A stretch of DNA of 64,000 nucleotides from Deinandra increscens subsp. villosa (GCA_039602395.1 JBCNJP010000023.1:26085061-26149060), one strand, 5' to 3'; counted from the first letter of the stretch, positions 13,414 through 25,088 are shown. The notes: generated by a model from the letters alone, not told the origin. A program made the numbers and translations.

Positions 13414-13425
13414 GCTCTGATACCA
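13414..13425 (-). other. Tekay primer-binding site (tRNA-iMet type)
   Basis: The minus strand reads TGGTATCAGAGC three bases inside the 5' LTR, the standard initiator-methionine-tRNA complementary sequence of plant LTR elements. It fixes the direction of the element as minus. Confidence 0.9.
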
Positions 13426-13428
13426 ATC

Positions 13429-16029
13429 TGTCACACCCCCAGATAACCACTAACGGAGTTTATACCGTTTAAGGGGTGCAAGCAAACCAGGACCACAACC
13501 ATTAGTTACAAATACTAAACGAATCAGAGTAAAGTCCAAATGTTCATAATAAAAACAGTTTAAAAGTACGCAGCGGAATAAAAACATAAGTATCTTAGCA
13601 CTAACCACGTGCTTTAATTACAGAACATAAATAGTTGTTTAATTCCCAAATTAAGTTTCAAATAAAGTTAAGTAACTTCAAGCGCCATGCCAACCTCCAG
13701 TGGATACTCCTCAACGATCTGCAAAAGTGAAAACCACACAAGTGTCAACCTAACGGTTGGTGAGTTCATGGTGGGCATGTCATGCATTGGCCCGGTCTCA
13801 TAAGCGTATGTATCAACATATAAGAAGTATTAGTTTTGCAAACATTTCCAAGTGTTGAATTATCGAATATGCACTAGTTGAGTAAAAGTTAAAGTGGTCA
13901 ACCGATATCGCGGGTAGCTAATCCGGTTTCCATGCACTAAGGAAGTTCGTACCAAAGCTGACGTAACAGAGTTCGGCATTTGCCGATGGTTTGTGCCTCC
14001 AGTTGTGTTCCTCGTGGGACCCACAACTAAAATAGGCTGATATTGTACTCCGTTCGGCCTCCAACCGGTTGGCTAGACATTTGAGCACCGCGGAGCAGGG
14101 TTGTCAACCCTCAGTAGATCTACCCAACATCCTCTCGCTTCACAAATTAATGGTACTAAATTGTTGAGGACTTTTAAGTTTCAAGGCATCCTTAGAAATC
14201 ATGTGATATCCTTTGGTTTAGACTTTAACCTACACTAGTCATATTAAAAACGTTTATCCTGGATTTCATTTGAAATCCTAAAAAGAGTTTAAGTGTCAAA
14301 ATGGTTGTTCCGGATTTCCTTTGAAATCCCAAGTGTTATCGAATAGTTGGTTGCGGATTTCCTTTGAAACCCTAAGGATGGACAGTTGCAAGTGCTACCC
14401 ATAAAACACTTCAACTTCCATAACAGATATCCCATTTGGCAATACCTCAAAATGTCAGCGTTGTTTTCCGTTTAGTAATTTCGTTGTGACCCGAACGGGC
14501 TCACAATTAAAGGGTTTGTGAAACTCACCTTAGGTTGCTCGGCTACACTTGCTAATTAATCCAAGTATTGCTTAACGAAGACCTATGAACACGTTCGGGT
14601 CTTAAGTATTAGTTTTGTGTCTAATCTTTAACTTAACGTCACTATGGCCCATAACATAGCACGTTGGAACTACGACTCGACATACCGACACACGACACCG
14701 ATGGTTGATCATAAACAAGGGTTCACATAAATCAAACATGTTTCATCATAGCATAATCATGTAAGTTATGGCATAACATTCAAGTAAGTTTCACAAGTTT
14801 GGGTTTAGGTCTGGTCACAGTTTTGCTAGTATAAATTCGCTAGGCAGTTTCGCTGTGTGCACGGGCAGCACTTTCGCTAGGCAATACCCGATGACACAGT
14901 TTCGCTAGGCTAGTTTCGCTCGAAACTGTTGGCACAGTTTCGCTAGCCTAGTTTCGCCCGAAACTGGTTTGAACTTTCGTTCAGGGAATTTCGCTCGGTA
15001 GTTTCGTTCAGACAGGTCTGGTTGGTTTACCCGGCGACACTACAGTTTCGCTACATAGTGTCGCTGGATGAAGATATACATAATTTCGCTACATAATTTC
15101 GCCCAGAGAACACGCAGTGTCGCTGGTCGCGAAAAACTCACAAATCAGCCTAAAAATCAACCTAACAGCTTCCATACTTCATGTGATTCAATATTTAGCA
15201 TGTATGATCATTTACCAACATAAAACAGTAAGCTTTAACACCTTAAACATGGGTTTTCATCATCAAATCACCAAAAACACATTTTAAACCTAAAATGACT
15301 AAAATGGCATAAATCTTCATTATGGATGGATTTCAAACGTAAAGTTACAGACTTTATGGTAGATCTAGCATCCCTAAACATTATCTCAGAAGCATACACG
15401 ATTTCATGAAGGTTTGGTCATGCTTTAAAGTAAAACACATAGAAAACACATAGAAAACACATAGAAATGGTTCATGGGACTCACGGTTGATTCTAGGATC
15501 GATGGATGATCTTCACAACTCAGAGATGGTGGCTGATTCTTGGTGGTTCTTGGCTGGAATCAGCTGGTCCAGAAGTTTCAGGAGAGTGTGTGTGTTTTTG
15601 GAGAAAAGGTGCAAGAAATGGGGCTTCTAGGGTTTTATGTCCTTATATAACAGGGGCTAGTTTCGCTGGCAGTTTTGCTGGCCAAGCGAAACTGGCTCTG
15701 TAAGTCCATGGTTTGGCTACCGGGCGACACTATAGTTTCGCCCGTAGTTTCGCTGGAAACCAAAAGTGACCAGTTTACATTTTTAAGCAAGATAAGCACG
15801 GTTCATGAATTGTCATGCTATTCATAATACTAAATCATGTATTTAAATCACATTGCACATAATAACTATAAATAAATGAACACATAACACATATGGGCGG
15901 GTTCGGTGATCAACCAAAGGTCGTGGACGTATTCGGCCTAGTTAAGCATTAGTTACTAAGTTGACACTTATAACGTAACTAACGGAAATTGTCTAACGGA
16001 AGTTAACCTTGAAATTCTCGGATGTCACA
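13429..16029 (-). repeat. Tekay 5' LTR (right copy)
   Basis: Direct repeat of 5142-7741. The operative promoter would be the TTATATAA at 15643-15650, with AGCGAAAC motifs at about 15657-15762 upstream of it on the minus strand, and the second motif cluster at about 14820-15125 downstream. The donor-like AAG|GTGAGT lies at 14528/14527. Several differences between the two LTRs are CpG changes inside the motifs. Confidence 0.95.
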
Positions 16030-16106
16030 CGGTTCCTCCTACACGACTTCTCAACTTCTGAATCAAAAAGTAATGGTGATGATGATTGTGACCTTCTAGT
16101 ACGCAT
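16030..16106 (-). pseudogene. First codons of Athila gag, cut off by the Tekay insertion
   Basis: The ATG at 16106-16104 begins a reading rich in Arg and Ser. It runs into the target duplication at 16030-16034 and resumes in the same frame at 5141, giving about 25 codons before the insertion. The exact continuity after removing one TSD copy confirms the insertion point. Confidence 0.85.
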
Positions 16107-16195
16107 GCACCTGTGGGTACCTGCACACTAAAACAACCCAGCATAAAACTGACAACAAACAATGATTACTACTACAGAACACACGTTGCGCACTT

Positions 16196-16213
16196 CTCCC
16201 CGGCAACGGCGCC
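16196..16213 (-). other. Athila primer-binding site
   Basis: The minus strand begins TGGCGCCGTTGCCGGGG, the tRNA-Asp-type PBS used by Athila elements, six bases from a TG dinucleotide at 16220 that would mark the LTR boundary. Confidence 0.85.
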
Positions 16214-16219
16214 AAAATT

Positions 16220-16710
16220 TGACGTGAGGTCGAAGTCCCACTCAAAGATAACCCAATTACACTAATTTAGTTAGTGGTAAGCGGGTGTCGAACACAGGGA
16301 GATTGTGGAGTATGTGCTAATTCTATGACTAAAAATTACACCGAATTGAGATCTTGAATTTGAAAGTGGCAAAAGATTGTGTTGATAAGTTGACTTTAAC
16401 AAATGGATACATAGCTCCATATCTTTAACCTTTTTGGGGTGTAACATGTATCTCTATATTCAAATTATTTCTCTAAACCACAAACGCGATTATATAATGA
16501 TTTGATACGTTCTATGTATGTTAAATATGTGTGGATAATTGTGATTGGTTTGATCTAGCACTGTTACTATCTTTATCTCGAAGCGTACCCATCAACACAC
16601 CGAGCCGGGGTAACAATAATAGATCTATTGGTTTGACAACCCACTTGGCATGCTTCGCGTGTAGCGCCTTGTGATTGGAATCCTAGTTGTCTAGGGTTTG
16701 ATGCGCTCAT
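16220..16710 (-). repeat. Athila 5' LTR, partial
   Basis: Non-coding sequence starting TGACGTGAGGTCG directly beyond the primer-binding site. Only about 490 bp is recognisable before a change to unrelated LTR-like sequence around 16710, so the U3 end is missing. Confidence 0.6.
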
Positions 16711-17091
16711 TCATTGGCTTTAACTCACTACTTGTTTGACTATATATATGAAAATATCTGGTTATACATATATCGTTGTTATTGAAATTATACTTATATT
16801 ATTTAAACTTGTGTTTACTCACCAACTACTTTTGTAGTTGACACTTTATCTTATACATGTTACAGGAACCTATACATGAGCTATGTTGTGATCACGCTAG
16901 GATTGCTGGACCTAGATTAAAGACTTTAAATCAGTTAATTTATATTTTGTATGTTTAACCTTATTGTACAATATCTTTAGTTGATTGATGAAAAAGGGCA
17001 TGTTTAAGTATTACAACTTATTTTAGTTGTCATGTGCATCTGGACAATCATCGCGCCCCGACATATTCCGCCGTCGGTTGGGGTGTGACAG
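16711..17091 (-). repeat. Fragment of another gypsy-type LTR
   Basis: It ends on the plus strand in GGTTGGGGTGTGACA at 17091, so on the minus strand it starts TGTCACACCCC, the same style of terminus as the Tekay LTR. It is truncated on the left near 16711. No matching partner LTR is in the window. Confidence 0.5.
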
Positions 17092-17460
17092 AAACCCTCA
17101 CTGTGGAGAGGAGGTGTAGAGGAAGGCCTAAGTTGACTTGGGACGAGCGAATTTTAAATGATTTGCTAGAGTTACACCTCTTAAAGGACATGGGCTAGTA
17201 TGGGAGTTTGTGAAGAAGTAGGCTTAAGCTGAAGGACTTTTAGGGGAGCATTTTGTTTGTAGCTTTGCTTTGGCTTAGCGACTTAGATTATCTTAGTTTG
17301 TAAGTAGAGTTTGTGTGTTATCGTGTTACTCATTTTACGGATGTCACCTTTTCTTTTATTATCGGTAGTTTTCTATTATTCTGAGTTTCCTACTGTTTAT
17401 TTATCTCTTATTTAATTTGGGACTAAGGGTCTCTATGGAAGAGACATTTCTTTGTGTAAA
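17092..17460 (+). pseudogene. 3' end of an L1-type LINE, degenerate
   Basis: From 17109 the plus strand reads RRCRGRPKLTWDERI and then a Leu/Asp-rich stretch, the C-terminal tail typical of plant LINE reverse transcriptases. Stops appear within about 40 codons. A T-rich 3' UTR follows, with GGGACTAAGGGTCTCTATGG and similar text. The 5' part of the element is absent, as expected of a truncated LINE. Confidence 0.65.
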
Positions 17461-18034
17461 ACCGTTGGTTGGATATTGAACATAAGAACTCAAGATCTAA
17501 ATAATTAAGAATCCTTGTATTAGAATGACAAAACACACTATTCAAGACTCAAGTACTATAAAGCTCACTATTCTCTCTGGACACACACAAAGACCAGATC
17601 TTGAAGTTCTTATCAATAACTAACAAAACCTTATATGTTGGTCACTGACCCAACGAACCAGCATAACCAACGAACCACATGTTTTGTTACTAGTTCGCTC
17701 AGGGTTCGTTGATCAGTTCGTTGGTTATCATACTCCAACACTCTTAACTCATACAACTAGTCTAGATACATCACACAACACACATGCTATGTTCTAATAC
17801 TTTTCAAGAGTTAAAGGTAATGATTACATACATCTTACCTTCTCTAAACACTACAAATAGCTTTTGTAATGAGTGAGGATATAGGATATGCTTGTTATTC
17901 GTCACATGATTTTCAATAAAATGACAAATTGTTGATTGTTCAACATAAGTCATTGGAACAAGAATTTGTCCTAATACCTCACATTCTACAAATAATTGTT
18001 TAACACCAACAAGAAGAAATGTCATATAATTAGC

Positions 18035-18038
<4 letters not shown>
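17461..18038. other. Unassigned stretch; possible solo copia LTR and a possible exon
   Basis: About 17465-17742 runs from TGGTTGGATATT to ACTCCAACA, which could be a small solo copia LTR, but no target duplication is seen. Minus strand 17838-17993 has a clean acceptor (TATTTGTAG), about 50 open codons (including ILVPMTYVEQSTICHF) and a donor (GGTAAGATG). It looks like an exon, but I do not recognise the protein and find no partner exon with confidence. Confidence 0.3.
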
Positions 18039-18082
<44 letters not shown>

Positions 18083-18150
18083 GAGAGAGAGAGAGAGAGA
18101 GGGAGGGAGAGAGAGAGAGAGAGGGAGGGAGAGAGAGAGAGAGAGAGAGA
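18039..18150. repeat. (GA)n microsatellite
   Basis: About 112 bp of GA dinucleotides with interspersed GGGA and GGGAGG units. Apparent Leu-Ser repeat proteins on the minus strand are artefacts of it. Confidence 0.97.
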
Positions 18151-19280
18151 ACGTGAAAGCCTTGCATCGATAAGGTTTGAGAGTCTTGTTGGAATGGATC
18201 TATGGAGGTCGGTTGGATAGTGGTTGTTAGGATCGAAATCTGCATCCTCATAGCAATCCGGAATGTATGGTCTGGCCCATCCATCCTTGCATATTCTTAT
18301 TGTTTTCATGCATCCATTTAGACCCGAAAAAATATCATATTATCCGGAAGAGGACCACCCAGAGGCTTATTTTAAATTACAGGATAATTTTCTATCCATC
18401 TCATTTATTTGTTTGCTACTATAGTTGCTAGCGGCAATTTTCTATAATATCATTATTAGAACACCGGGTATACCTACGCTAGTTTTCTCCGTGGTCTACA
18501 TGGCACTCACTCACGTAGCACCCACAGCGCGGAACACTGACTAGACCCTGGTGGGTTGGTATGTGGGTTTTCATGCGTGGAGAAAGCCGTGAGTATGGAT
18601 GACAATGTTTATTAATTTTTTTCAACCACTCATATGTTTTCTTTTAATATTTAATTAAATAATATCAAACTCACAGAACAAACCCACACAGGTATCCCCT
18701 TCTATTAAACTCACAGGAGTGAATCCAATCACTGCATGCGTGACAAACACACATATATACCTCGTGTCCTTAGTATGATTATATAATTTGCTTGTATAGT
18801 TGTATGTATGACTTAAACTTTGGTTCCTTTATCTAGCCATTAAGTTTATGTTATTTGGATTACTTTAAAAAGTAAACACCAAAAGTCTCAAAAAAAATAA
18901 CTGGAACCGGTTAAAGGAGTAACCAGACCAGTTACAACCCGCCTCGCCGGTTAGATATAGGTTAGAGCCTTCGATGCCAGAAACCGGTTATAACAACCGG
19001 TTAAGAAAACCGGTTTGTACCCGACCAACCCACTGAACATTATACAACGGCCATATAGTCGTTAATCCGACCGTTAGAGGCCATTTTTTGCCTTTTTTTT
19101 TTTTTGCTTTTTTTTGTTTTGTTTGTTTTTTTTTTTTGTTTTTGTTTTTTTGCATATTTCACCCACTAACCCCCTATAAATACTTGGTGTGTGTTTTGCT
19201 TGATTCACCCATATATCTCTACTCTCTCAAACCTCTAAAACTCTCAAAAAAACTTTCATATCCCTACTCTTAAGTCTCAA
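18151..19280. other. Intergenic, no gene seen; T-rich tract
   Basis: No supported coding region. An AT-rich stretch is followed at 18900-19030 by several AACCGGTT-type palindromes, and by a T/G-rich homopolymer-like tract at about 19086-19151. It forms the 5' flank of the hAT remnant that starts at 19281. Confidence 0.5.
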
Positions 19281-19850
19281 ATGGCAAGTTCAAGTGCTAA
19301 CGCTTCGGTGAACATAGGTGGTAAACTTCCCGAGAACATTGTTCCTGAAGTTGTTGCAACGAATCGAAATCCCGAAATTTGGTAACATTTTGATTTGTGT
19401 GTGACGGTTGTGGATCCAAACAAAGCTCGTCACAAGTTTTGTGGTAAGTTATCGGGTGAAAAAGCAAACTCAACTTTGAGGCTACACATCACGCATCCTC
19501 ATTGTAATGTTCTCAAAGCACAACAAGCTCAAGGTCAAATGTCGATGACAAATGAAGGGGGATTGTTCACTTATGATCTTGAGCAGAATCGAAAAGCAAT
19601 GTCGAGTTTCGTGATTAAACAAAGTTTGCCGTTCAACTACTTCAACAACGAACACTTAACTCCTCTTATACAATCTCCGACCTCGCTATACCCATGTAAG
19701 TCGCACGACCCTTAAACGTGATTGTTGAAATTATAAAAAATGGCAAAAACTAATTTAATAGGACTTTCACAATTAGAATCTTGTGTTAACTAGCGATTGT
19801 TGGTCGACTCCCCATTGTTCTTCTAGTTCGGGAGAGTAAAATGAAACGAC
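19281..19850 (+). pseudogene. hAT transposase N-terminus (BED zinc finger), dead
   Basis: The ATG at 19281 opens a Ser/Ala-rich leader and then a BED-type finger region (KFCGKLSG ... LRLHITHPHC). The first metal-ligand Cys reads His. The conserved block after it (SSFVIKQSLPFNYF) is what hAT transposases show downstream of the finger. A TAA at 19383-19385 interrupts the frame, and the ORF ends at 19715. The next conserved block continues in another frame with further stops to about 19850. The RNase H-like catalytic part and the C-terminal dimerisation domain are absent. No terminal inverted repeats are identifiable. Confidence 0.75.
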
Positions 19851-20146
19851 TAAACGAGTTCGCGATGCAACGAAATCTTTGTTTTTATTTAAACCTTTTC
19901 CAAACCTAATAGTTTTGCTGCGAGTAACGTTTTAATCTACTGTTTGTTTTTTTTTTCAATACCCCATTCAAAGCAACACTTTCCAGTAAAAAAAAAAACA
20001 TAAAACATAAAACTTGAGCCATTTTAAACCCTCTTTACATGTTATTATACAAAACCTAACCTACAACAATCAGAACTTCTCTTGCCTGTTTAGATCCAAG
20101 TCCCAAGTATTGATTCTATTCTTCACTACATTGTTGCTGGCTGGGC
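19851..20146 (-). other. Probable 3' UTR and downstream flank of ERD2
   Basis: No ORF of note. On the minus strand after the ERD2 stop the sequence is AT-rich, with TTGTATAATAACATG at about 20050 and a T-rich stretch near 19990. Poly(A) addition is plausible there, but I cannot fix a site. Confidence 0.4.
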
Positions 20147-23100
20147 TCACGCCGGTAACTGAAGCTTTGAATTGGTTTTCCAGCTGTACACATGATAACC
20201 AAACCAATTTGCTAATTAGATTAGCCTAGCTCATAAAACTGCGTCTAAAACAGACAAGTTGGGTAACATATCGGAATGGGCTCTGCGAATGTTGACCCAG
20301 AAACTTCTCATACAAAAAAATTCAATTTTCCTTAAAATAATTAATGTGTGAAATAAGATGAATACACTTTGTGCCACTTTCTACCTGCTTTCTGTTAAGC
20401 TAGTTCTTTTTTTATTTCACCCGCTACATAACCCAAATCCACCTAATCGTAATAGGACCCATCGTCATTATGGTTAAGAATGAATGATTAGTCACCTTAT
20501 GAAGTAATAGTAGAAGAAGTCGGCATAAAGAGCCGTCTGCAGTATGCCAGAGAAGCATGCTGAAACAAAATAAAAGCAATCTGCAATCAATTACGAAAAC
20601 CAAGAAACAAATCACGTATGGATCTTTTCTAACTTACATATCCATCCACTGAAATGGGTCTCTGTGAAATAGCGATAAATCCAGTTGAGAATGTAAAATG
20701 CACGGTAGGCCCTAAAATAAAACAGATAAAAAAGAAATACTTAGAACCCATAAGCAGTAGAGATCTAATAATTTCTTATCTTATTTTTCTTTCTTTTTAT
20801 ACTACTATTCCAAATGAGCTTTTACCCTTCCGCTTTACACGAGTTTTCTATTCTCGTTGACCTCATCTTAGGACACCTACTTTACCAAGTACATCTGGCC
20901 GAACAATTAAGTGCATTAGTTTTCCAAAATCTTATCAAGGATTTCTCCAGATCATTTTGGGAATGGCTAGACACTGTAACCATGAGTTTAGTATAAAAAC
21001 AGATAGAGGTGGATCAGACAGGTTAGGTAACCTTAAAAATGGGTAGCTTTTAGTACAAGCCAAAACAGGTCAGGCCTGGTCAGAGTGAGACCTGAGTTTT
21101 TTTTATTCTTTTTGTAGTACATAAAAAGTGTCGGATATGATATGATTGCAAGTTTTACCATTTCAATGTATATATACAACTATTAGAAAGTTTTTATGGA
21201 ATCGAAATTAAACTTTGTACGGCACTCCGTTTGAGCACATATTTTTATCCAACCAGTTTGACCAGATATCTAAAAGCATAACGCAAAACAACCATCGACA
21301 AGTGTAAATAGTATGGAAAAGAGAGAAAAGAAATGAGAAGGGAGAATACCCAAGAAAGAAAATGTATTGGCCAGTCAAGTTATCCACATTTGCACTTCGT
21401 TGCAGCAAAACCAGCTGTGGGAGAATCGCAACTGCTTCCAAATATATAGAAAATGCCCAAAATATCTGCACAAGTATCATATCTATACTTAAACTTGCAT
21501 GAAAACTTAATGCAAGATGCTAAATAGTATCAGGAACACAAACAAAGCAGGGTTTTATTAGTCAATCTAATAGAAGCTATAAAATTATGACATGTAGTTT
21601 TATAAAACAGTGAGTACATAGTATAGTAAGCAAACAAAGATATACATCAGTTCCCTCCTTGTAATTCCACTCTCGTTGCTTTTTAATGAAGTAATTATAG
21701 TCCGGTAACTGGTTAGCAACAAAAGAACCCAATGCAATGAATTAAAAAAGTTAGAATGCCAATCAGAGGACATCAAAGTAGTATATTACAATCTTTCAAG
21801 GGGGTGATGTAGTTGTCAACACTTGAGTTACTCTAACAGAGGTCTCACAGGTTCGAACCCAACTTCCACTATCTTTTCGTCTTTAACCCCCTTGAAGGCC
21901 ACCTGCCCAATGCAAGTCGCATTTTATCTGATCTAATTGGTTACTAGGGTACTGGGGTCCCATTAGTTTTCAGTAACAGGTCCTGACGGTTACCTAAAAA
22001 GTACATTGCAAGGAGAATATGCTATCAAATACCAAAGCACATGTCAAAGAATTTTAACCAAGCATATAACATAGAAGTGAAGCGCTCCAATACTACTATA
22101 ATACATTAGTGTTACCACAAAATAGGGAACATCACTTGTCATTATCCTGAAGCATTCAGATTTCCGCCATGCAATAAGGTCTAAAAGCATACAATTACAT
22201 CAGTTTTGGGTCTATGCTGAGTAAAAAAAAGGTTAATGGGTCACATATTTGACATTTTTCAAAGCAGAAGATCAAACAGGACATAATGAATGAAACTTCA
22301 ACGTTGAGACTAATTTTAAAAATTGATTTTAGGCCAGGCAGCATCAGTGGCTTCTATATAAAGAAAAAAAAGAGAGAGAGAGAGAGTAAACTAACACCCT
22401 AAATGAGGGTAGTGGTTTTTTTACATGGATTCACTGTACAGTGGCTCTTGATTCCTGAGAGTAATACAGGCATAAGAAACCAAAAGTAAGAGTCCTGAAG
22501 AATGTTAAAAGGAGCAGTTTGGTCTAAAAATGAGAAAATATTATGTAAATGGATAAGAAGTTCAAAATAAACCGAATTGAGATAGACTATGGAAACATAA
22601 ATGCTGAATCTGAAGTTGTGTTCATGATGAGCTTAAGTTTTAGAATAAGCATCTATTGCCGCCATTGATGATTACCTTACAACAACATCATATACAATAA
22701 GTCTCATCTTATTTGACTTCCAAGAAGTCATGGGGATAGAAAACAAACAAAGTGCAATAATACCTTATGCTGGATTTCATTTCATTTCATTTCATCATGC
22801 AGTTAATATTCCCTACTCTCAAGAACATTTGGAACGACGGATCTGACTCACATTATAAAAAGGGAAAGCTTCTTTTGTCCAAGAATCCTATCATACAAGC
22901 ATTGGTTGGTTGTTGATTTCTAAATTATTCATCAACTCCTAAAGCCCATCATACAATAGTCAGTCTGATCTGACATTAGAGGTAAAAATTGACTGATTAG
23001 ATTAAGCAAGCAAGCAAGCAAGGAAGCAATGAAGCTACCTCCAGAAAGGTAAACTCGTCATGAAAGAGTAAAGCCGAAAGGAAGCTAGCCAGCACCAAAA

Positions 23101-23481
23101 AGTGATACTTGAATGTGTCGAGATCGCGATCATAGGAACGCTTAACTTTGGGATGCCACCGCATGCAATAAACAATCGCCAAAGAAGTGCCTATAAACAC
23201 CCCCTTCATCATCGTGTTATACACGGAGATGAAGACGGTGCATAAGTTCAGGTACCGTGCCACAAAAACGACGACGTACAGCTCCTGCGTCTTCAGAGAA
23301 ATTCCTATCGGAAAACAAATTAGTGCAGTGAGTGAGTGAGTGAATTGATCAGCAAAAGCCCTAGCTTAGAACCGAAGGGGGCCCACCCACCGGAGCATGA
23401 TTTGGTAGCGTAGATTTTGAGTAAGAGGACTAAGATGCTGACTAAATGGAACATGTCGCCGGAAAGCCTGAAGATATTCAT
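20147..23481 (-). CDS. ERD2: ER lumen protein-retaining receptor (KDEL/HDEL receptor)
   Basis: Encodes the seven-helix Golgi/ER receptor that binds C-terminal K/HDEL signals and returns escaped lumenal proteins to the ER in COPI vesicles. By-eye exons: 23391-23481 (ATG at 23481), 23039-23304, 21350-21465, 20638-20711, 20496-20559, 20147-20183 (stop TGA 20147-20149). All introns are GT-AG: 86, 1573, 638, 78 and 312 bp. The spliced CDS is 648 nt, 215 aa, the usual length for plant ERD2. Family landmarks: MNIFRLSGDM start, KTQELY, SYDRDLDTF, WAFSIYLEAVAILPQL, NVDNLTGQY, NWIYRYFTE, LYADFFYYYF and a KLQLPA end. No stops or frame breaks. It is the only intact host gene in the window. The paralogue cannot be assigned from this alone. 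Confidence 0.95.
21792..22000 (+). repeat. SINE-like insert in ERD2 intron 2
   Basis: It contains GGTTCGAACCC (about 21851), matching a tRNA-type B box, with an A-box-like GATGTAGTTGTC about 46 bp upstream. It is flanked by GTATATTACAA (21781-21791) and GTACATTGCAA (22001-22011), an imperfect 11-bp duplication. CTTTCAAGGGGG near the start is mirrored by CCCCCTTGAAGG about 85 bp later. The A box is weak, so this is a moderate call. Confidence 0.5.
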
Positions 23482-24031
23482 GGAGTCAGTGAGGCGGTGG
23501 TGATTTCTGATGCTGATGTTGACGACTTGGGAATTTCGCCCACTTTTTAATTCTTCAAACTCATACTAGCCGGAACTACTAATGGGAAATTATCAAAGAG
23601 CATAGTATAAATTGGTGTTTATGGTTAGGTTTTAAAATCGTCAACTTAGATTATCGGTTTGATTTCATGATTTCACCGTATTTTTTTCTTCTAAACTAGC
23701 GGTTTCAAACCGTATTCAGGGCCGGCCCTGGGCCTGGGCCAGCTGGGCTCCAGCCCAGGGCATCATACTTGGAAGGGGCTGCTTTCATTATAAGCCTCTA
23801 AAAAACCAAACCAAACCAAACCAAACCGGTTTGGTGTATAGTTTTGTTATAGGAAAAAACCTCTAAAAAACCAAACCAAACTAAACCAAACCGGATACAT
23901 AAAACTATATACAAAGAAAGAGCAACTTGTAGCATCCATACGCATATTACGCGTTTATTTATAAGTAACGACATTTGATCCTAGAAATTTTTTCGGTGAT
24001 CATAAAGAAATTTCAGTTACACTGGCAAAAG
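23482..24031. other. ERD2 upstream region, hAT-like TIR and CCAAA repeats
   Basis: 23482-23580 should hold the ERD2 5' UTR and core promoter; no clear TATA box is seen. At 23717-23730 CAGGGCCGGCCCTG begins a GC-rich stretch like the end of certain hAT elements, but no second end is found. At 23795-23900 CCTCTAAAAAACCAAACCAAA occurs twice, with CCAAA runs. Confidence 0.4.
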
Positions 24032-24450
24032 TGTCACACCCTGATCATACGGTACCAGAGACATGTGACGGGATGAAACCATAGTCGAAGTTATAATGAA
24101 CGACCTCTAAATGTTTAAACAAATGAGCCGTTTTAGATTGATAAACATAGGTTTACAAAATTTCATCGAAAATGTAGTAAAGGTAAAACATTGTTTCAAG
24201 ATACTAATATCGAGGTTTAAAAGTATGATGGCTCAAGTTGGGAAATCTCCAAAAATGTTGAAAGATGACTATGACACCACAGTATGCATGTCCTATGATA
24301 AATGTTTTTCTAAGCAAGCAGCAGTTAAATACCTGGGAATTCATAAGTTTTAAAAAATCAACATAAACTTTATGAGTTCACAGGTTTAAGTAAATGGACT
24401 CGTATGAGTCAAGTTTAACATAGTTTAATGATAAAGGTTTATGAAGTTTC
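24032..24450 (-). repeat. Old gypsy-type LTR, left part
   Basis: Starts TGTCACACCCTGATCATACGG. It is interrupted at 24450 by the Tat element and resumes at 36293: similar ATGATAAAGGTTTA text is found on both sides of the insertion. Confidence 0.6.
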
Positions 24451-25088
24451 TGTTTTGGTCAAAAATTCACTTAGGAATCCTGTATTCCAAACTTAGATTG
24501 TGAGGTAGTGTGCTTAATGATCAAATGAGCAAATAATCCAAGCTAGGATGATGACACAAGGATTTAGCGAGGAAAACTCCAGAATCCTTCGAGTTGCATC
24601 TAGGAATCCTAGATAAAAACCTCGGGAGCCGACCGAATAGCCGCCTCCTAGTCAATTATGTGATATTCCAATATATTGGTACAAGGGGTTGGAGGTTTGA
24701 TCGATCAAAGCTAAGTGTTACAATGTTTGCAGTGGTAATCGAATTGTACCGAGTGTTGTGTGTGTTCCTATTGATCGAGTCCTCGTTTATATAACAAACT
24801 AACTACTAACTAACTATCCGGGATTCTCGGGATCTCTACTCCCCACTTTCTCTATGACCGTTGAAGGAGGTTCGTCCCACTCTACCACGTACAAGTTAGT
24901 TAAGGCTGAGTCTTCAGGAGGTGGTTAAATTCTTTAACGTTCCTGAAAACAAATAAAACACATGGCAAAAATAAAGGTTAGTCGATAATAAATATTCAGG
25001 ATACCTGACTGGACGGGATTCCCAAACCGTGGTGAGATTCCTGATCTTATGTATCTTTTCTGTGAGCATCCAGAAATCGACCCTAACA
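24451..25088 (-). repeat. Tat 3' LTR (left)
   Basis: 638 bp, TG to CA ends. It aligns end to end with 35657-36287 but with many substitutions and indels. The next internal bases read GATTCGGGGGCAAT on the minus strand, a polypurine-tract candidate (25089-25102). Confidence 0.85.

Larger units (their letters stand above)
5142..16029 (-). mobile_element. Complete Tekay-type chromovirus (Ty3/gypsy) with LTRs and TSD
   Basis: A 10.9-kb element with LTRs of about 2600 bp (5142-7741 and 13429-16029), each starting TGTCACACC and ending TGTCACA. CGGTT flanks it on both sides (5137-5141 and 16030-16034), a perfect 5-bp target duplication. An initiator-Met-type primer-binding site adjoins the right LTR, and the internal genes read leftward. 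I counted about 29 substitutions and one indel between the LTRs, roughly 1.1 percent. At commonly used plant LTR rates that implies well under a million years (inference). It inserted in the gag of an older Athila. Family call: integrase GPF/Y region plus C-terminal chromodomain-like sequence and long LTRs, as in Tekay/Del. Confidence 0.93.
685..16710 (-). mobile_element. Athila-type Ty3/gypsy element, truncated and split by a Tekay insertion
   Basis: From right to left on the minus strand: an LTR fragment from 16220, a primer-binding site at 16196-16213, the gag start at 16106, the nested element 5142-16029, then the rest of gag, protease and RT down to 685. The lineage call rests on the FMDDFSIFG form of the RT active site, the gag zinc knuckle CASCNELGHSANQC, and a PBS beginning TGGCGCCGTTGCC, which is typical of Athila. 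Most of RNase H, integrase, any env-like ORF and the 3' LTR are missing, so it is a dead relic. The right limit of its LTR, near 16710, is approximate. Confidence 0.85.

Noticed and set aside
18022..18309. Minus-strand ORFs ending in long Leu-Ser repeats
   Set aside because: The repeat is only the translation of the GA microsatellite, and the short unique part is unrecognised.
21792..22000. A possible tRNA gene, because of the GGTTCGAACCC B box
   Set aside because: No cloverleaf can be drawn; the A box is poor and flanking duplications point to a SINE-like repeat.
23717..23730. A complete hAT element starting with CAGGGCCGGCCCTG
   Set aside because: The sequence is itself palindromic and no second terminus, target duplication or transposase is found nearby.
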